Shown here: piece by piece, positions 33,700 to 44,382 of the stretch
Layout of the letters: each line of letters opens with the position of its first letter
Position numbering within the stretch: the first letter of the stretch is position 1
Assembly (NCBI GenBank): GCA_949128115.1
Contig: OX421962.1
Span: forward strand, 39,331,745 to 39,395,744
DNA from: Anaspis maculata
Lineage: Eukaryota; Arthropoda; Insecta; Coleoptera; Scraptiidae
Direction of reading: 5' to 3'
Length of the DNA stretch: 64,000 nt
Program-made: the position numbers and the translations under genes
The notes under the pieces: model-generated
What the model saw: only the letters and a program-made list of their open reading frames with translations
Told to the model about the DNA's origin: nothing
Databases searched by the model: none

Positions 33700-36600
33700 T
33701 TAAAACTCGTCATTTTCGAACGGATGATGTGGATGACCCAGCGATCTGAAAGAACAAAAATAATGAACACTGACGTACATTACAACAAAACAATAAAAAA
33801 AAACATACGCAGTCATCGGGCAGAATCGGCCTTTGCAATCGAATGTGTCCAAATATTTCATGTCAGCTGCAGACAACTCGAAATCGAAAATTTCAAAGTT
33901 CTGCTGAATCCTCGACTTAGTGACCGACTTTGGAATGGTGATCACGCCTCGCTGAACTTGATACCGCAGCAGAACTTGTGCGGGCGTCTTGTTGTACTTC
34001 TTCGCCACCTCCTTCAGTTTGGGATCTTCCATCAGCTGGGGTTCCTCGGGCTTCGCCCAAGGACGATCTGGAGAACCCAGGGGACTGTAAGCCGTCACGA
34101 CGATGCCTTTGGACTTGCAAAAATCGATCAACTTGCTCTGGTTGAGATAAGGATGGCACTCGACCTACAAAATGTAAATTCTCAGACCTACTATACTTGT
34201 TGCGGCTTGATTTTATCGTAATTCACATGATTTTTTCCGGGCAAGGAAAAAAATCGCGTGATATCACTCGACACAAAAGACAATAGGAAACGTAAGTTCG
34301 TTAAAAAATACGCTAACGTACTTGGTTAGTAACAGGTTTGATGGTTGCAACTGATAGGACTCTGTCGATTTGTTTTGAGTTGAAATTAGATAAGCCTATG
34401 GATTTGGTGAGGCCTTTCTTGACCAATGGTTCCATAGCCTTCCATGTGTCGACGTAGTCAACATCGCTGAATTGAATTTTTCCATTGGTATCAGTGGGGA
34501 AAAGTTCTCCGTCTTCCTGAAAATGGCAGTACAATCAGATCAGAATCTAAAAATAAGATCAATTTTTTAAAATCTTGAGTGGCGTGGAAAACCCGAGGGA
34601 GAAAAGGGCGACCTTCCCACTATCTACGCTACTGTGCACTTTTGGCTGAACGCTGCACAATTATTCAATGCAACAGACTTATTCAAGGAAGCTCTGTTCA
34701 AAATTGACCAAAATCAAACTAACAATTCGAATGTTACGTAAAAGACGACTTTTCAGTCTCTTAATCAATAATTGTTGAATGGGAGTTTCCTTTTACTACC
34801 GGCACAGATGTATGCATTTTTCAAAATATAATTTTTAATGTAAGGTAAAGGTTAAAAAGCCATATCTAATTGCGCCAGTTATTTTAAATTATTATTATTC
34901 AACATCCTGTGTTTTATAACACCTATAAAAATATTATTTCTTTTATAAGTAGGTACTTACTAGGTAGGTAGGTACCTACCTACTAATTGGAACTTTTTTT
35001 TTGCAATAAAAATACTTTGCTGAAAAATCATAAGGGGAAAACACGGGGGAAAACAGGCTGCTATACCTACTTATCTATTATATTCACTGAATGACAAGTA
35101 CGTAGACAAGAAGAGTAGGCTAAAGAGCTTGCGTTGAAACGTAGATGTATAGGATATGACGCAGAAAATTTTCAGTTTTTTTTTAATTGTACCAATGCTT
35201 GATTTGAATCTGTTCACTTCATAACCGAATAGGTCGTTATGTATTTACTTGCTGAGATTATCTAAATACTTAAGTAGGTACCTGAACAAAAAGTTACACA
35301 ATTACATATTGCACTTCAAGAGATAAGATAGGCAGGTTTACCTACCCCTCATTATTTGAGATGATAATAAAGTTATTTAGTAACTGTGATATTCAGCTGA
35401 AAAGCTAATCTTGTTGAATTATTCACAAGTCAACCAGGTTATCACGCTCGTTTAATAAAAAAAGTCTGTTGTGGCACCACAACACTTTCCCGACTAGTAT
35501 TCAGGAACCTAAGGATTTTTTCGATACATTCTTCGGGCGCTGTCAAGTCAAGACCTCACATAATTCGCCTAAAAATTTGAAACTTGGTAAACAGAAAATT
35601 ACACAGTAAGATAGTAATAGCCCATCGTCGCACCGCCTCCATTGTGCAGAACAAATATGCGTCACCGCTCATATACTACATCTCTTATCTTTGAAAATCT
35701 CTACTGAGCTATGATGGTTCTGATTTTTTTTTTATTTAAGACGGTGTTGAATTGGTAAAATAAGCGTTGCGAAATCAATCCGTGTGGGTTTATTCCTTGA
35801 CGGATTCTTACCATTTTGGTCTCTTTCGAAAGCTACAAGGATGTACTTTGGTTTGAGCCCATTGGCATTTCCGAAATCCAAAGATAATTTTTTCAAATGT
35901 CAAAATTTAATTATTTTTTTTTCGGAAATGCCAATAGGCTCAAACCAAAGTACATTCTTGTAGCTTTCGAAAGAGACCAAAATGGTAAGAATCCGTCCAG
36001 GAACAAACCCAAACGGATTGATTTCGCAACGCCTATTTCACCAATATGACTCCGTCCTTATAGTACAGGAATTATACGGAAAAAACCCAAACCCGGAAAA
36101 AAATAAATCATGAATTTTTTTTCCACCATTCGACCCAGAAAAAGACATTCTTTCACACATTCAAAGTCACCGAAAATCACAGCATTGCAAAATTTTCTAC
36201 AGGGTGATCAAAAAAAATAATAAATCAACTCATGAACCAAAAGAGCTAGAATCATGAAAATCACCACGTAGATTCAGAATTCATTGTGTATTAAGATAAT
36301 ATAAACAGCACCTGAATTTCTACAGCAGTTTATGAAATATCTTGAAATTAGTGGTCGATTTCATGGAGAATGAATTTTTTCAATAAAGTAGTTTCAGCAA
36401 GGATTTTTCAAGATATTTGGCTGAAATGTGATATTTCCGCAAAAAGTGTTGTCAAGAATGAAATGCGATGTATTGCCACCGTCTCCGCCTACTATTTTCG
36501 AAAATGTTAACAGACAACTGTTTTGATAAAAACAATATTAATTATTAATGAATTAATTTTCGCCACCTTCTCGGCTATTTTTCCTGTACTATTAAGGAAA

Positions 36601-39600
36601 CATACAAGCTTTTCTAATGATACCTGCACTAGCCATTATCGATTATTGTTCAACAATTTGTTTATGGATCGATGAACATCATGAATAACTATGAATGTGT
36701 TAAGTTTAAACTAAGCGAAAAACTTTTGTAATCATGAAAATTTGTAATAAATATGTAGAACTCTCGGTAGAACCTACGAGGCAACTGGAGTCAACAGATT
36801 TCAAAGGCTTTTGTACACACGTTTATTGATCTAGAACGTTTCGATTCTTTATCGACTGGCAAAGTTTCTACTAATAAACTCCGGACACCTGAGTAGAGGT
36901 CACAGTGCAAGATGAATAAGTGATGCCACGCACCACTGTATGCATTGTATGGCTCGAACTCCTCTTTTCAACCAAGACGCGAGAGAGAAGATTGTAAGAC
37001 AAGGGGGCAAAATCAGGGTGGAATAGCGCGTATTACCAGAGGAGATGATCAAGCACTAATATGCCTTGGCTCTTCCAATATCCATTGTGTTTATTTCATT
37101 TTTGGACTGACACATAGCTACACCTTTGCCGGTTCTTTTCTTCATACACTTTTTTCTTCACCTCCACAGTTCTTTGAATTAAAAACTTCATATACCTGGA
37201 TACCTGGATTCTGGATTTCATTTGGGGAATTGGTGGAACATAGTTTCACCTGGCACGTAGGCCTCATTATTGGGCCCATTGTAGCCCTCTCCCAGGCCAG
37301 CCGGACTCACCAAGCCACAATGTGGTGCCTGGATGTTTGATGGTCGGTCCATCCAAGCACTGGGGCCGACAAGCACACGGTTGACCTAGACTCCGTCTTT
37401 GACCCTCGAACTGCAACTGCGGATGTTCAATACATCCACGCTTCCTGCGCCGGCACGTTCCTAACTTCGTCCGATGGATTGCAACCAAATTTGGCAGGAA
37501 GCAACACAACAAAATAGTGAAATTGAGTCTGCAGTTGCAGTTTTCCACCATTTTCCAGTCGGGCGTTATGAATTTTCAAAATTTCTCCTGGCCGTTGCGA
37601 CCCGAGAGGGCCTCTAGCCCGTGTTTTGACCAGAACTACTCGCTTTTGTAGAAGGACTCAAAAATTCATTCCTGCTCGGGGATCTTTTTTGGAAAATTCC
37701 AACTGATATCGGAAGTACATTGGATTAGGCTTCGTGTAGGCTCATTTTCAAAATCAACACGGTTCCGGTTTTCTGACGGTAATTTTTTCAAAATGAAATT
37801 TGCACATTCCGTGAATTTGAAAAAAATTCAGTGAAAACTTCGACATGCGGTGAGCCCACAAAATATTCATTTTAGGTGCCGACATGCTGGGAATGAAAGT
37901 TGGTGAAAAGATTGACTTAATTTTTGAAAGAAAAACTTTCGAAATCGGACCCACAGTTTTCGAGTTTTTCTCTCTGGAAAAACTGCAAATTTTCCCACAT
38001 TTTATCCCGTGAACAGATTTTCATATTTTTTTAAACGAGGTAACTAGTTCTTGAACATTTTCCAACTTTTTTCCCAATTTCCCGGGAATTTTCCTGTTGA
38101 AAATGTAAAACCGGCCTGGGTTTTCAAGACCAGACTTGAATGATGGTGTTTAAAGTGAAGCCTTAATTGACGATTTTTGCAAGATGAAAAAGAATTGAGG
38201 TTTTCCCGAAAAATTCAAATTTTCCTGAAATTTTCAATTTTCTGGAAATTATTCTCAATCTCTTTCTCTAATTCCCATTTCCCACCCGAAGGGACGTTTC
38301 GAACAAAAATTTACAAAGGTTCCTGGATACTAGTCGGGAAAGTTTTGGGGGTGATACAACCGATTATTTAACCAAACAACTGGATCGGATTCTGGATTTA
38401 TTGAGGGAGTTCATGAAACGTAGTTCCATCTGGCACGTAGGCCTCGCTATTGGGCCCATTGTACCCCTTCTAAAGCAGCTAAACTCATTGAGCCACAATG
38501 TGGTGATTGAATGTTTGATAGTCGGTTCATCCAAGCACTTGGAGCAACCAAACGCCCGTGCTGGTACGTTTCTCACTTCGTCCGTCTCCCTGACGCTCGG
38601 TCTCCTCTACACATTGCCGTACTGCTAAATGTTGAAATTTAGCTCTCAATAATAATAAAATAATAAATGAAACATAAATCATGATCCATTTATTTTTTGT
38701 ATATTTAGATTAGTCTAGAAAACAAATATCAGAAAATAATTGTCCTTACAAGATCAATGTCAAATTTTACCAACCAAGACAAGAAGTCAACGCAGCGATA
38801 ACAAAATTGAGCCAGTCGTACCTGCAACAGTCGCCTGGACGGCCACCCGAATTCTCTAGCGAGAAATCTCTTGAGTGTCTCAGGGAACAGAAGACTGAAG
38901 AAGTGTAGACCGATGGACTTGCCTGCGCGATTTTTGTGATCCGCCGTTTCACGTTGAAAGGCTGTGTTGTCATCAATTCAACATAAATTCGCGTTTGTTG
39001 TGTCTGGGTTTTGTTGGATGCGTCAGTGGACGGACTCCATAATCATGTCAGCAGTTTACAAACTGTTTCATTTTATTTTGTTGTATTGTTTATTTTATAT
39101 ATACATAAGTTTTATATATTTCCTGATATATTGGTGAATAATTCCTCAGCTGTCAAATAAAAAAAAATTACCAACCCAGCAAACACGCAAGTATCGGCCA
39201 ACTCGCGGTTTAATGATGGCGAAGTGATCATTAATCAGGTAATCAGGTAAGTGTCTGTAAGTTGCTGGGCCATTGATTACGAAGGTTGATTGTTGTTTCT
39301 CAACCTCGGTAAAGCTAGCGAGCCGCCGGTGAAACGGCTAGCGGACGTCGGCCGCCATTTCATCAGCGTACAGGTCCTGTACAACTTCCAAGCGCTGGGC
39401 CAACACTACTGTGATGGAATCAGTGCATTTGTACGATGCTGGCCTATTGCACCCGTGTTTGTTGGGAACAAAGTATCACATTTGAAATTTCTGTCCCTAC
39501 ACCAAAAGCTACCTGAAATTCCCCTACATGGGTGGGCGCAAATCCGAAATATTCTTCAAAAATAACGTTTTTCTGACAGTCATAGATTGAGAAGCACTCG

Positions 39601-40440
39601 ACCGGCAATGTATAGAGGAAAACCGACAGCGTAGTCAGGGAGGCGGACGATGTCAGGATAGTACCATCGCAGGGCGTGGATGTGTCGGACAAGCGCACGG
39701 GGTCAAATACGGAGTCCAGGTCAGCCGTGGGCTTGTCAGCCCTGATGGTTGGATGGACCGACCATCAAACGTGCAGGCACCACATTGTGGCTCGGTGAGT
39801 CCAGCTGCTCTTGGAGGGGTACAATGGGCCCAATAGCGAGGCCTACGTGCCAGGTGGAATTTCGTTCCATCAATCCCCCCCCCCCCCCCCCGCGCAATAA
39901 ATCCAGATCTGGTATTTTTAATAATGCAGTGCATTTCCGTAAATCCCCTTGGACTTTTTCCGCTGATTTTGTAAAACTCTGTGTGAAGTTCTCTCAAGGA
40001 AAACTGAGTTTTTACTCCAAATTAGGTACCTTGTATGCAAGTGGCCAGTGAATTAAATACAAATCCAAGTAGCTCAACCCAAGGTCGCTCAAGGTCTTCT
40101 TTAGAGCTCCTTCGACTAAATCTGGCCGATGGAATGTGTTCCACAGCTTGCTGGTGATGAAGATGTCCTCTCTTTTGACAACTCCTTCGGCAAACTTGGC
40201 TTTGAGTGCCTCTCCTACTTCCTTCTCATTGCCATAAACATGAGCACAGTCGATGTGTCTGTAGCCGATGTCGATGGCATCTTTTACGGCTTGGGTCACT
40301 TCACCGGGCTTTGACTAAAATAATTGAATATAACAAAGGTGGCATTTTATACCATTGTAATAACTTACCTTCCAAGTTCCAAGTCCGAAAATTGGGATTT
40401 CTAAACCATTGTTGAATTTAACTGTTGGAACTTTCACCAT
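33700..40440 (-). CDS. AKR-C: aldo-keto reductase (aldose reductase-like), 5 exons, 317 aa
   Basis: Minus-strand exons: 40369-40440, 40030-40314, 34322-34516, 33809-34164, 33700-33745; sizes 72, 285, 195, 356, 46, identical to AKR-A. The frame is open throughout with GT-AG junctions. It starts [12 protein letters not shown] and ends HHPFENDEF. Tetrad: Asp46, Tyr51 (YGNE), Lys80, His113; cofactor motif [10 protein letters not shown]. It is an NADPH-dependent carbonyl reductase by family. Intron 2 is 5513 bp and packed with repeats, whereas the others are 54, 157 and 63 bp. Between exons 4 and 5 the residues are CPMT-A rather than CP.DD, a small lineage difference. If a splice across the long intron failed, the product would be truncated after His113. 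Confidence 0.93.
34517..35739. other. AKR-C intron 2, AT-rich part
   Basis: No gene is seen. It is rich in short TAGGTA/TACCTA palindromic runs, the longest at 34952-34985 and others near 35275 and 35330. Confidence 0.5.
35740..36057. mobile_element. 318-bp hairpin MITE, TTAA-type, copy in AKR-C intron 2
   Basis: Two inverted arms share GGTTTGAGCCCATTGGCATT, GTAGCTTTCGAAAGAGACC and AATCAATCCG. It is preceded by TTAA (35736-35739) and followed by TTAT, a decayed TTAA. The right terminus ACTCCGTCC mirrors the left GACGGTGTT imperfectly. Same family as 59990-60313. Confidence 0.8.
36058..37189. other. AKR-C intron 2, unassigned
   Basis: This holds a CAGGGTGAT motif at 36201-36209 that resembles the end of the TA-type elements but has no matching partner. 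Otherwise it is AT-rich and without long frames or clear repeats. Confidence 0.4.
37190..37480 (-). mobile_element. Family R retroposon 3' end, copy 3
   Basis: On the minus strand it ends in AATCCAGAATCCAGGTATCC, a short repeated tail. Shared blocks: GGCACGTAGGCCTC, TTGGGCCCATTGTA, CACAATGTGGTG, GTCGGTCCATCCAAGCA. Confidence 0.7.
37481..38389. other. AKR-C intron 2, unassigned
   Basis: About 0.9 kb of non-coding, AT-rich sequence with many AAATTTTC/GAAAATTT runs and no delimited repeat. Confidence 0.4.
38390..38640 (-). mobile_element. Family R retroposon 3' end, copy 4
   Basis: On the minus strand it ends CCCTCAATAAATCCAGAATCC. The blocks GGCACGTAGGCCTCGCTATT, CACAATGTGGTG and ATTGCCGTACTGC match the other copies. 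The frame across it is incidental. Confidence 0.7.
38671..38775. repeat. Direct repeat flanking the AKR-C 5' exons, copy 1
   Basis: AACATAAATC, ATCCATTTA, GTCTAGAAAA and ATCAGAAAATAATTG occur here and, in the same order and orientation, at 40771-40880 upstream of the gene. Confidence 0.7.
39290..39565 (+). other. Locally GC-rich open frame of unknown nature
   Basis: A 91-codon frame within AKR-C intron 2 has a GC-rich middle (CGAGCCGCCGGTGAAACGG, 39318-39336) unlike the surrounding intron. The translation ([16 protein letters not shown]...) matches no domain I recognise. It could be a transposon or host-gene fragment, or chance. Confidence 0.2.
39600..39915 (+). mobile_element. Family R retroposon 3' end, copy 5
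   Basis: The plus strand carries CACCACATTGTGGCTCGGTG, GGGCCCAATAGCGAGGCC, TACGTGCCAGGTGGAA, a run of about 18 C and AATAAATCCAGA at the end. It is opposite in orientation to copies 3 and 4, so transcripts of this intron could fold back. Confidence 0.7.
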
Positions 40441-40510
40441 AATGATGTTTTTTTATTACAAATACAAAGTGAGGAGCGTGAGGAGCGACGATGAGACGAA
40501 GCAAGTGAAA

Positions 40511-40557
40511 ACTGAAAACTCCCGTACTTGGCACTTTTTAGTCGTGTCGGCTATATA
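40511..40557 (-). promoter_or_regulatory. Possible core promoter of AKR-C
   Basis: On the minus strand TATATA (40557-40552) precedes an initiator-like TCAGT (40515-40511), which is about 70 bp upstream of the ATG at 40440. The TATA-to-initiator spacing of about 44 bp is longer than usual, so the pair is uncertain. Confidence 0.35.
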
Positions 40558-40770
40558 CTCAAATTTGGTAAGTACTTGAGTCTTATCTTCTTTGCAGATA
40601 TGTATGGTAGGATCAGGATTGGTGGGTAGTGTTTGCACAGATTTCTCAGACCGATCTTCCCAAAAAGAAAGATGAGAAAAGGAGCTCTCTGCTCTGAGTG
40701 ACCTAACCTACAAATAGGTTTGATAAAAGTAGAATTGTTTAATTTAATTTGAAATCGAAATAATAATTGG

Positions 40771-40880
40771 AACATAAATCAAAATCCATTTAATTTGTGC
40801 ATATTCAGATACTTAAGTCTAGAAAATGATTATCAGAAAATAATTGCTTTTTTAACATCAAGGTCAACTTTGTAATCATG
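40771..40880. repeat. Direct repeat flanking the AKR-C 5' exons, copy 2
   Basis: Same order of blocks as 38671-38775 (AACATAAATC to ATCAGAAAATAATTG), diverged by point changes and small indels. Confidence 0.7.
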
Positions 40881-41445
40881 GCAGTGCCGTCTCTTGTACA
40901 AATGGGGCCCCGGGCACAGGGTAAGGTAATGAGAGCGGGGGCCCTCTTATACAGGGTGTTTAATGACTTATACGACATAGCTCAAGGATATATCCAGTTT
41001 TTTGAGGCGGATCCGGATCTGGCTTCGAAATTTTTCTAAGATCCTGCGTTTCAAAGTTACAGGTGATTTATGTATTTTGGTCAAAACTTTGAACGGTCAT
41101 AACTTTGGAGCAAATGAATGGAATCGAATGAAATTTGACAGGAAATGTCTCTTACCACGACTAAAAAAAATGGCCCCCATCAATTCTCGGGGCAAAAAAG
41201 CCGTTTTCGCATTGGATTCCTAAAAAAATGCCATTGTATTTGGAAAGTTGAGAAAAAATGCTACAGAATCAGCTATCAAATACGAACGGCACACCTCAGT
41301 AGGTTTAGTAAAAAATTAAAATAAAAAAATTGAAAATTTTAATAGCGATATTTCCTGAATGATTTGAGATAATTCATCGCAATTACTACTTTTCAAACAG
41401 GAAACGAGCAACATTTGAAAAAAAAATCAAAACTCCTAACAATAG

Positions 41446-41660
41446 GTGATAAATACAGTACATATTATTAACAAATGGTTTTCAAAATACCCTCCCCCAA
41501 CTTCGACGCATTTTCCACATCTCGTCACTAAATGTCTAGTGGCTTTTCGAATGGTTGGTGTATTGTTCCGCGTTTCATTAGCAGCTGCAATGATCTTTTC
41601 TCTACAATCCTTCCTGGTATTCATTTCCGTCTTGTACGCAACGCAGCCGCAACGCAGGTT
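41446..41660 (-). pseudogene. C-terminal remnant of a Tc1/mariner-like transposase
   Basis: The minus-strand translation contains CREKIIAAANETRNN, then VTRCGKCVEVGGGYFENHL. This resembles the conserved tail (C..GG.HFE.L) of many insect Tc1/mariner-type DDE transposases. Catalytic domains are absent, cut off by the hairpin repeat at 41630-41790. A relationship to the TA-target MITEs of this window is possible but not shown. Confidence 0.5.
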
Positions 41661-41790
41661 TCTGGTTGGCTCGCAAGCCTTTCGCGTCATTGCGATGATG
41701 GCTTTGCGAATACCTTGCGAGCCAATCAGAAACCTGCGATGCGGCTGAGGCTGCGTTGCGGTTGCGTTGCGAATTTTCATAGAGCGGGCA
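41630..41790. repeat. GC-rich hairpin MITE
   Basis: GCAACGCAGCCGCAACGC with GGTTTCTGGTTGGCTCGCAAG on the left is inverted on the right as CTTGCGAGCCAATCAGAAAC with GCTGCGTTGCG. It interrupts the transposase remnant. Exact ends are uncertain. Confidence 0.65.
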
Positions 41791-42184
41791 TTGAGCCATC
41801 GTCGTTATTTAGTCCGAAAGCAGGATGGACTGGTCAGGATCGCTGGGCCGCACTTGTGGCCTAGCCTTTTGGCCAAAGGGGTCCAAAACTCGTAGACGGG
41901 GAGCTAGCGACGGATTTTTCATATCATTTCAACAAAGCTACAATGTTGATTTAAACATCCCCCTACACCTCTCCTTATGACCAGAACAAACCTTTCCCGG
42001 CTGGTTGGTAGCCGGGGCCTTTGGACGTTATAGCTCTTTAAAGAAAAAAATAAATTGTATGTGTCCTTTATAACGCGCTATTTTGAGACGTCAAACAATA
42101 CACAATATTGCGCGGAAGTGGCGCTCCGACACGGATGTCATGCGAACTAAGAAAACGGTGACAAGTTATCATCGCGCATGTTCA

Positions 42185-42365
42185 GGGCCGCTATTCTTGA
42201 ATCGTGTGAGAAAAGTCCCTGGGAGTTTTATATAATCCGTACTACATTTCTGTAGCGAAAGTTGCCTAAAAACCACGATTTTAGGCAACATTCGCTACAT
42301 CAGTGTACTGCGGAATGTATTTCACTCCCAGGGACTTTTCTCACACGATTCAAAAATAGCGGCCC
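42185..42365. mobile_element. 181-bp hairpin MITE
   Basis: GGGCCGCTATTCTTGAATCG with TGTGAGAAAAGTCCCTGGGA on the left is inverted on the right, ending ATAGCGGCCC. A target duplication is not clear. It lies 15 bp from the next MITE. Confidence 0.75.
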
Positions 42366-42380
42366 AGAAATTGACAATGC

Positions 42381-42567
42381 GTGCTTTCCACCTAGCCCCA
42401 AGTTCGGTACACCTGCCATTTACGCATGTGCGAGTGCCAAACGGTGCTTTCCATCTACGTGTTCCTACTCGGTTCTGTGCCGTTCATTGGATCACCTAAA
42501 ATTTTGTGCCACACAATGGAACATGTGCCGTCTGGTGGTGTTTGTACCATCTAGGTGGAAAGCACCC
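42381..42567. mobile_element. Short MITE (family M2), copy 1
   Basis: The ends GTGCTTTCCACCTAG and CTAGGTGGAAAGCAC are inverted repeats; AATG occurs on both sides. A nearly identical copy lies at 51187-51377. The apparent reading frame is the same in both because the sequences are near-identical, not because it codes. Confidence 0.8.
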
Positions 42568-43086
42568 AATGACATTGATTTCAGTGTTTGACGTTGACGT
42601 TTTGTACAGTTCTATCAGCAACTTGTGAAGTCTTCCGATTTAAAATGCATATTCGGCGGTCGAAAAAGTGTGTGCCATCAGAGGACCGACTGTCGCCACA
42701 CCATGCTGTCGTCAATACAATACAGCACTGATTAAATGAAATATCCCCAGACAATTTCGCGGTAAATTTGAATGTTATGGTTGAAGTGTTCCATGTTTTT
42801 TTTATTTCGTAATTTAGGGCATTTGGGAATGATTCCTAACATATGTGCTTCCATGAATAGGTTGCGAGGGTTACTCCTATTTTTCTATGTAACCACTTCT
42901 ACTTGAAAACGACGCATAATCCATTGAGCTTAGTTTGAGAATCACCCATTTTACAGCGTAACATATGGAAGACTTAGAACGAATCACCTCGTTTTTTAGC
43001 GCATGCGCTAAGCGGTCACGCAATATTGTGTATTACCCTGATAGCTCGATTTAAGAATTGCGAGCAGAATGTCAGCGGCAGCTAGA

Positions 43087-43145
43087 ATGGGCGTGAGGTC
43101 CAACGAGCCATGTCCAAAACGGGCCCGGGTTCGAGACCCACCAAG
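43087..43145 (+). other. Pol III B-box-like motif in the palindrome
   Basis: GGGTTCGAGACCC (about 43130-43142) matches the tRNA T-arm/B-box consensus, with a weak A-box candidate about 40 bp upstream (TGGGCGTGAGG). No full cloverleaf can be drawn. The inverted counterpart near 43590-43605 has a mutated B box. It could be the head of a tRNA-derived SINE. Confidence 0.35.
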
Positions 43146-44382
43146 TCCGATTTTTTTTTTGAAATAAAATCGTTCCTTTCAATTTTTAAAGCAATCTAAA
43201 TTCAAAATACTGATTCCTTACTAGATTCTTGACTTTTCTCCGATATTTCAGTATAGCATTCGCTTGTTAAGTACGATCGCGCGCAAAATAAACGGAGACA
43301 GTGTTTCGCGCGGAGTGTACCGATTTAATGAATTTTGGCTTGGTGTCACAGTGACAAGAAGGCTAAAATTCAATAAATCAGTACACTCCGCGCGAAACAC
43401 TGTCTCCGTTTATTTTGCGTGCGATCGTACCTAGTCCGTGTGAAAAGTAACAAGAAAAATTCGAAAAGGCGTTACTGAATTATCGGGAAAAAGTCAAGAA
43501 TCCAGTAAGGAATCAGTATTTTGAATTTAGATTGCTTAAAAATTAAAAAGAACGATTTTCTTTCAAAAAAAAAATCTTGATGGGTCTCCAACCCGGGCCC
43601 GTTTTGGACATGGCTCGTTGGACCTCGCCCCCATTCTAGCTGCCACGGACATTCTGCTCGCAATTTTTTAATCGAGCCATCAGGGTAATCGTTTGACGTC
43701 TCAAAGTAGCCCGTTATAAAAGACACGTACAATTTTTTTTTTGAAGAGCTATAACGGTCAAAGGCCCCGGTTGCCAGCCGGAAAAGGCTCGTTCTGGTCA
43801 TCAGGAGATGTAGGGGGATGTTAAAATTATAGTCTGTACACCGATAGAACGGACTTTTTTGAATTTCAGTGATGTAACCTATAGCAAACAAAAGCACCAA
43901 AGAATGTAACAACATAGGCGCGTTTGGAACTAATATTAGTTTTGTTCGGTTGGTAGTCTTACCCGGGCAAATTATTCCTACGCCAAGCCAATGGCATGAC
44001 ATTCAGCGAGTTTGACACTTACGTACGATTTCTAACCTCCATTTCTCTATGATGTTTGTTATTTTCATTGAACTTTTTTAGTCGGCTCGGCTGTTGTGAG
44101 TGTTGTGTAATAAAATCAGCTTCATTATTTTCTCATTTATTAAAATTGGTATTAAGCTGGTGTCATTTAAAATTACCATAGCACTTAGCTGTGATTAGCG
44201 GAAATAAGCACCTCTTTCTAACTGGAATTTTAAATTTCGCGGGTAACGCTCGGGACTACTTTTCAAGCGGAGGAATCTGGTTGTCCTTTCTATCAGTGTA
44301 TAGAGTATAGCATTGTAGCTTTGTTGAAATGATATGAAATATCCGTCGCTAGCTCCTAGACTATTGGTTAGTGAGGGGTCCC

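Noticed and set aside
39749..40051. Plus-strand frame entering AKR-C exon 2
   Set aside because: Composed of the family R repeat, a poly-C run and intron sequence, antisense to AKR-C.
43129..43145. A tRNA gene at the GGGTTCGAGACCC motif
   Set aside because: No acceptor stem, anticodon arm or D arm can be paired around it; kept only as a B-box-like motif.
43472..44002. 176-codon minus-strand frame
   Set aside because: It crosses the palindrome arm and a poly-A/T run; hydrophobic and basic stretches come from AT-rich sequence; no domain.
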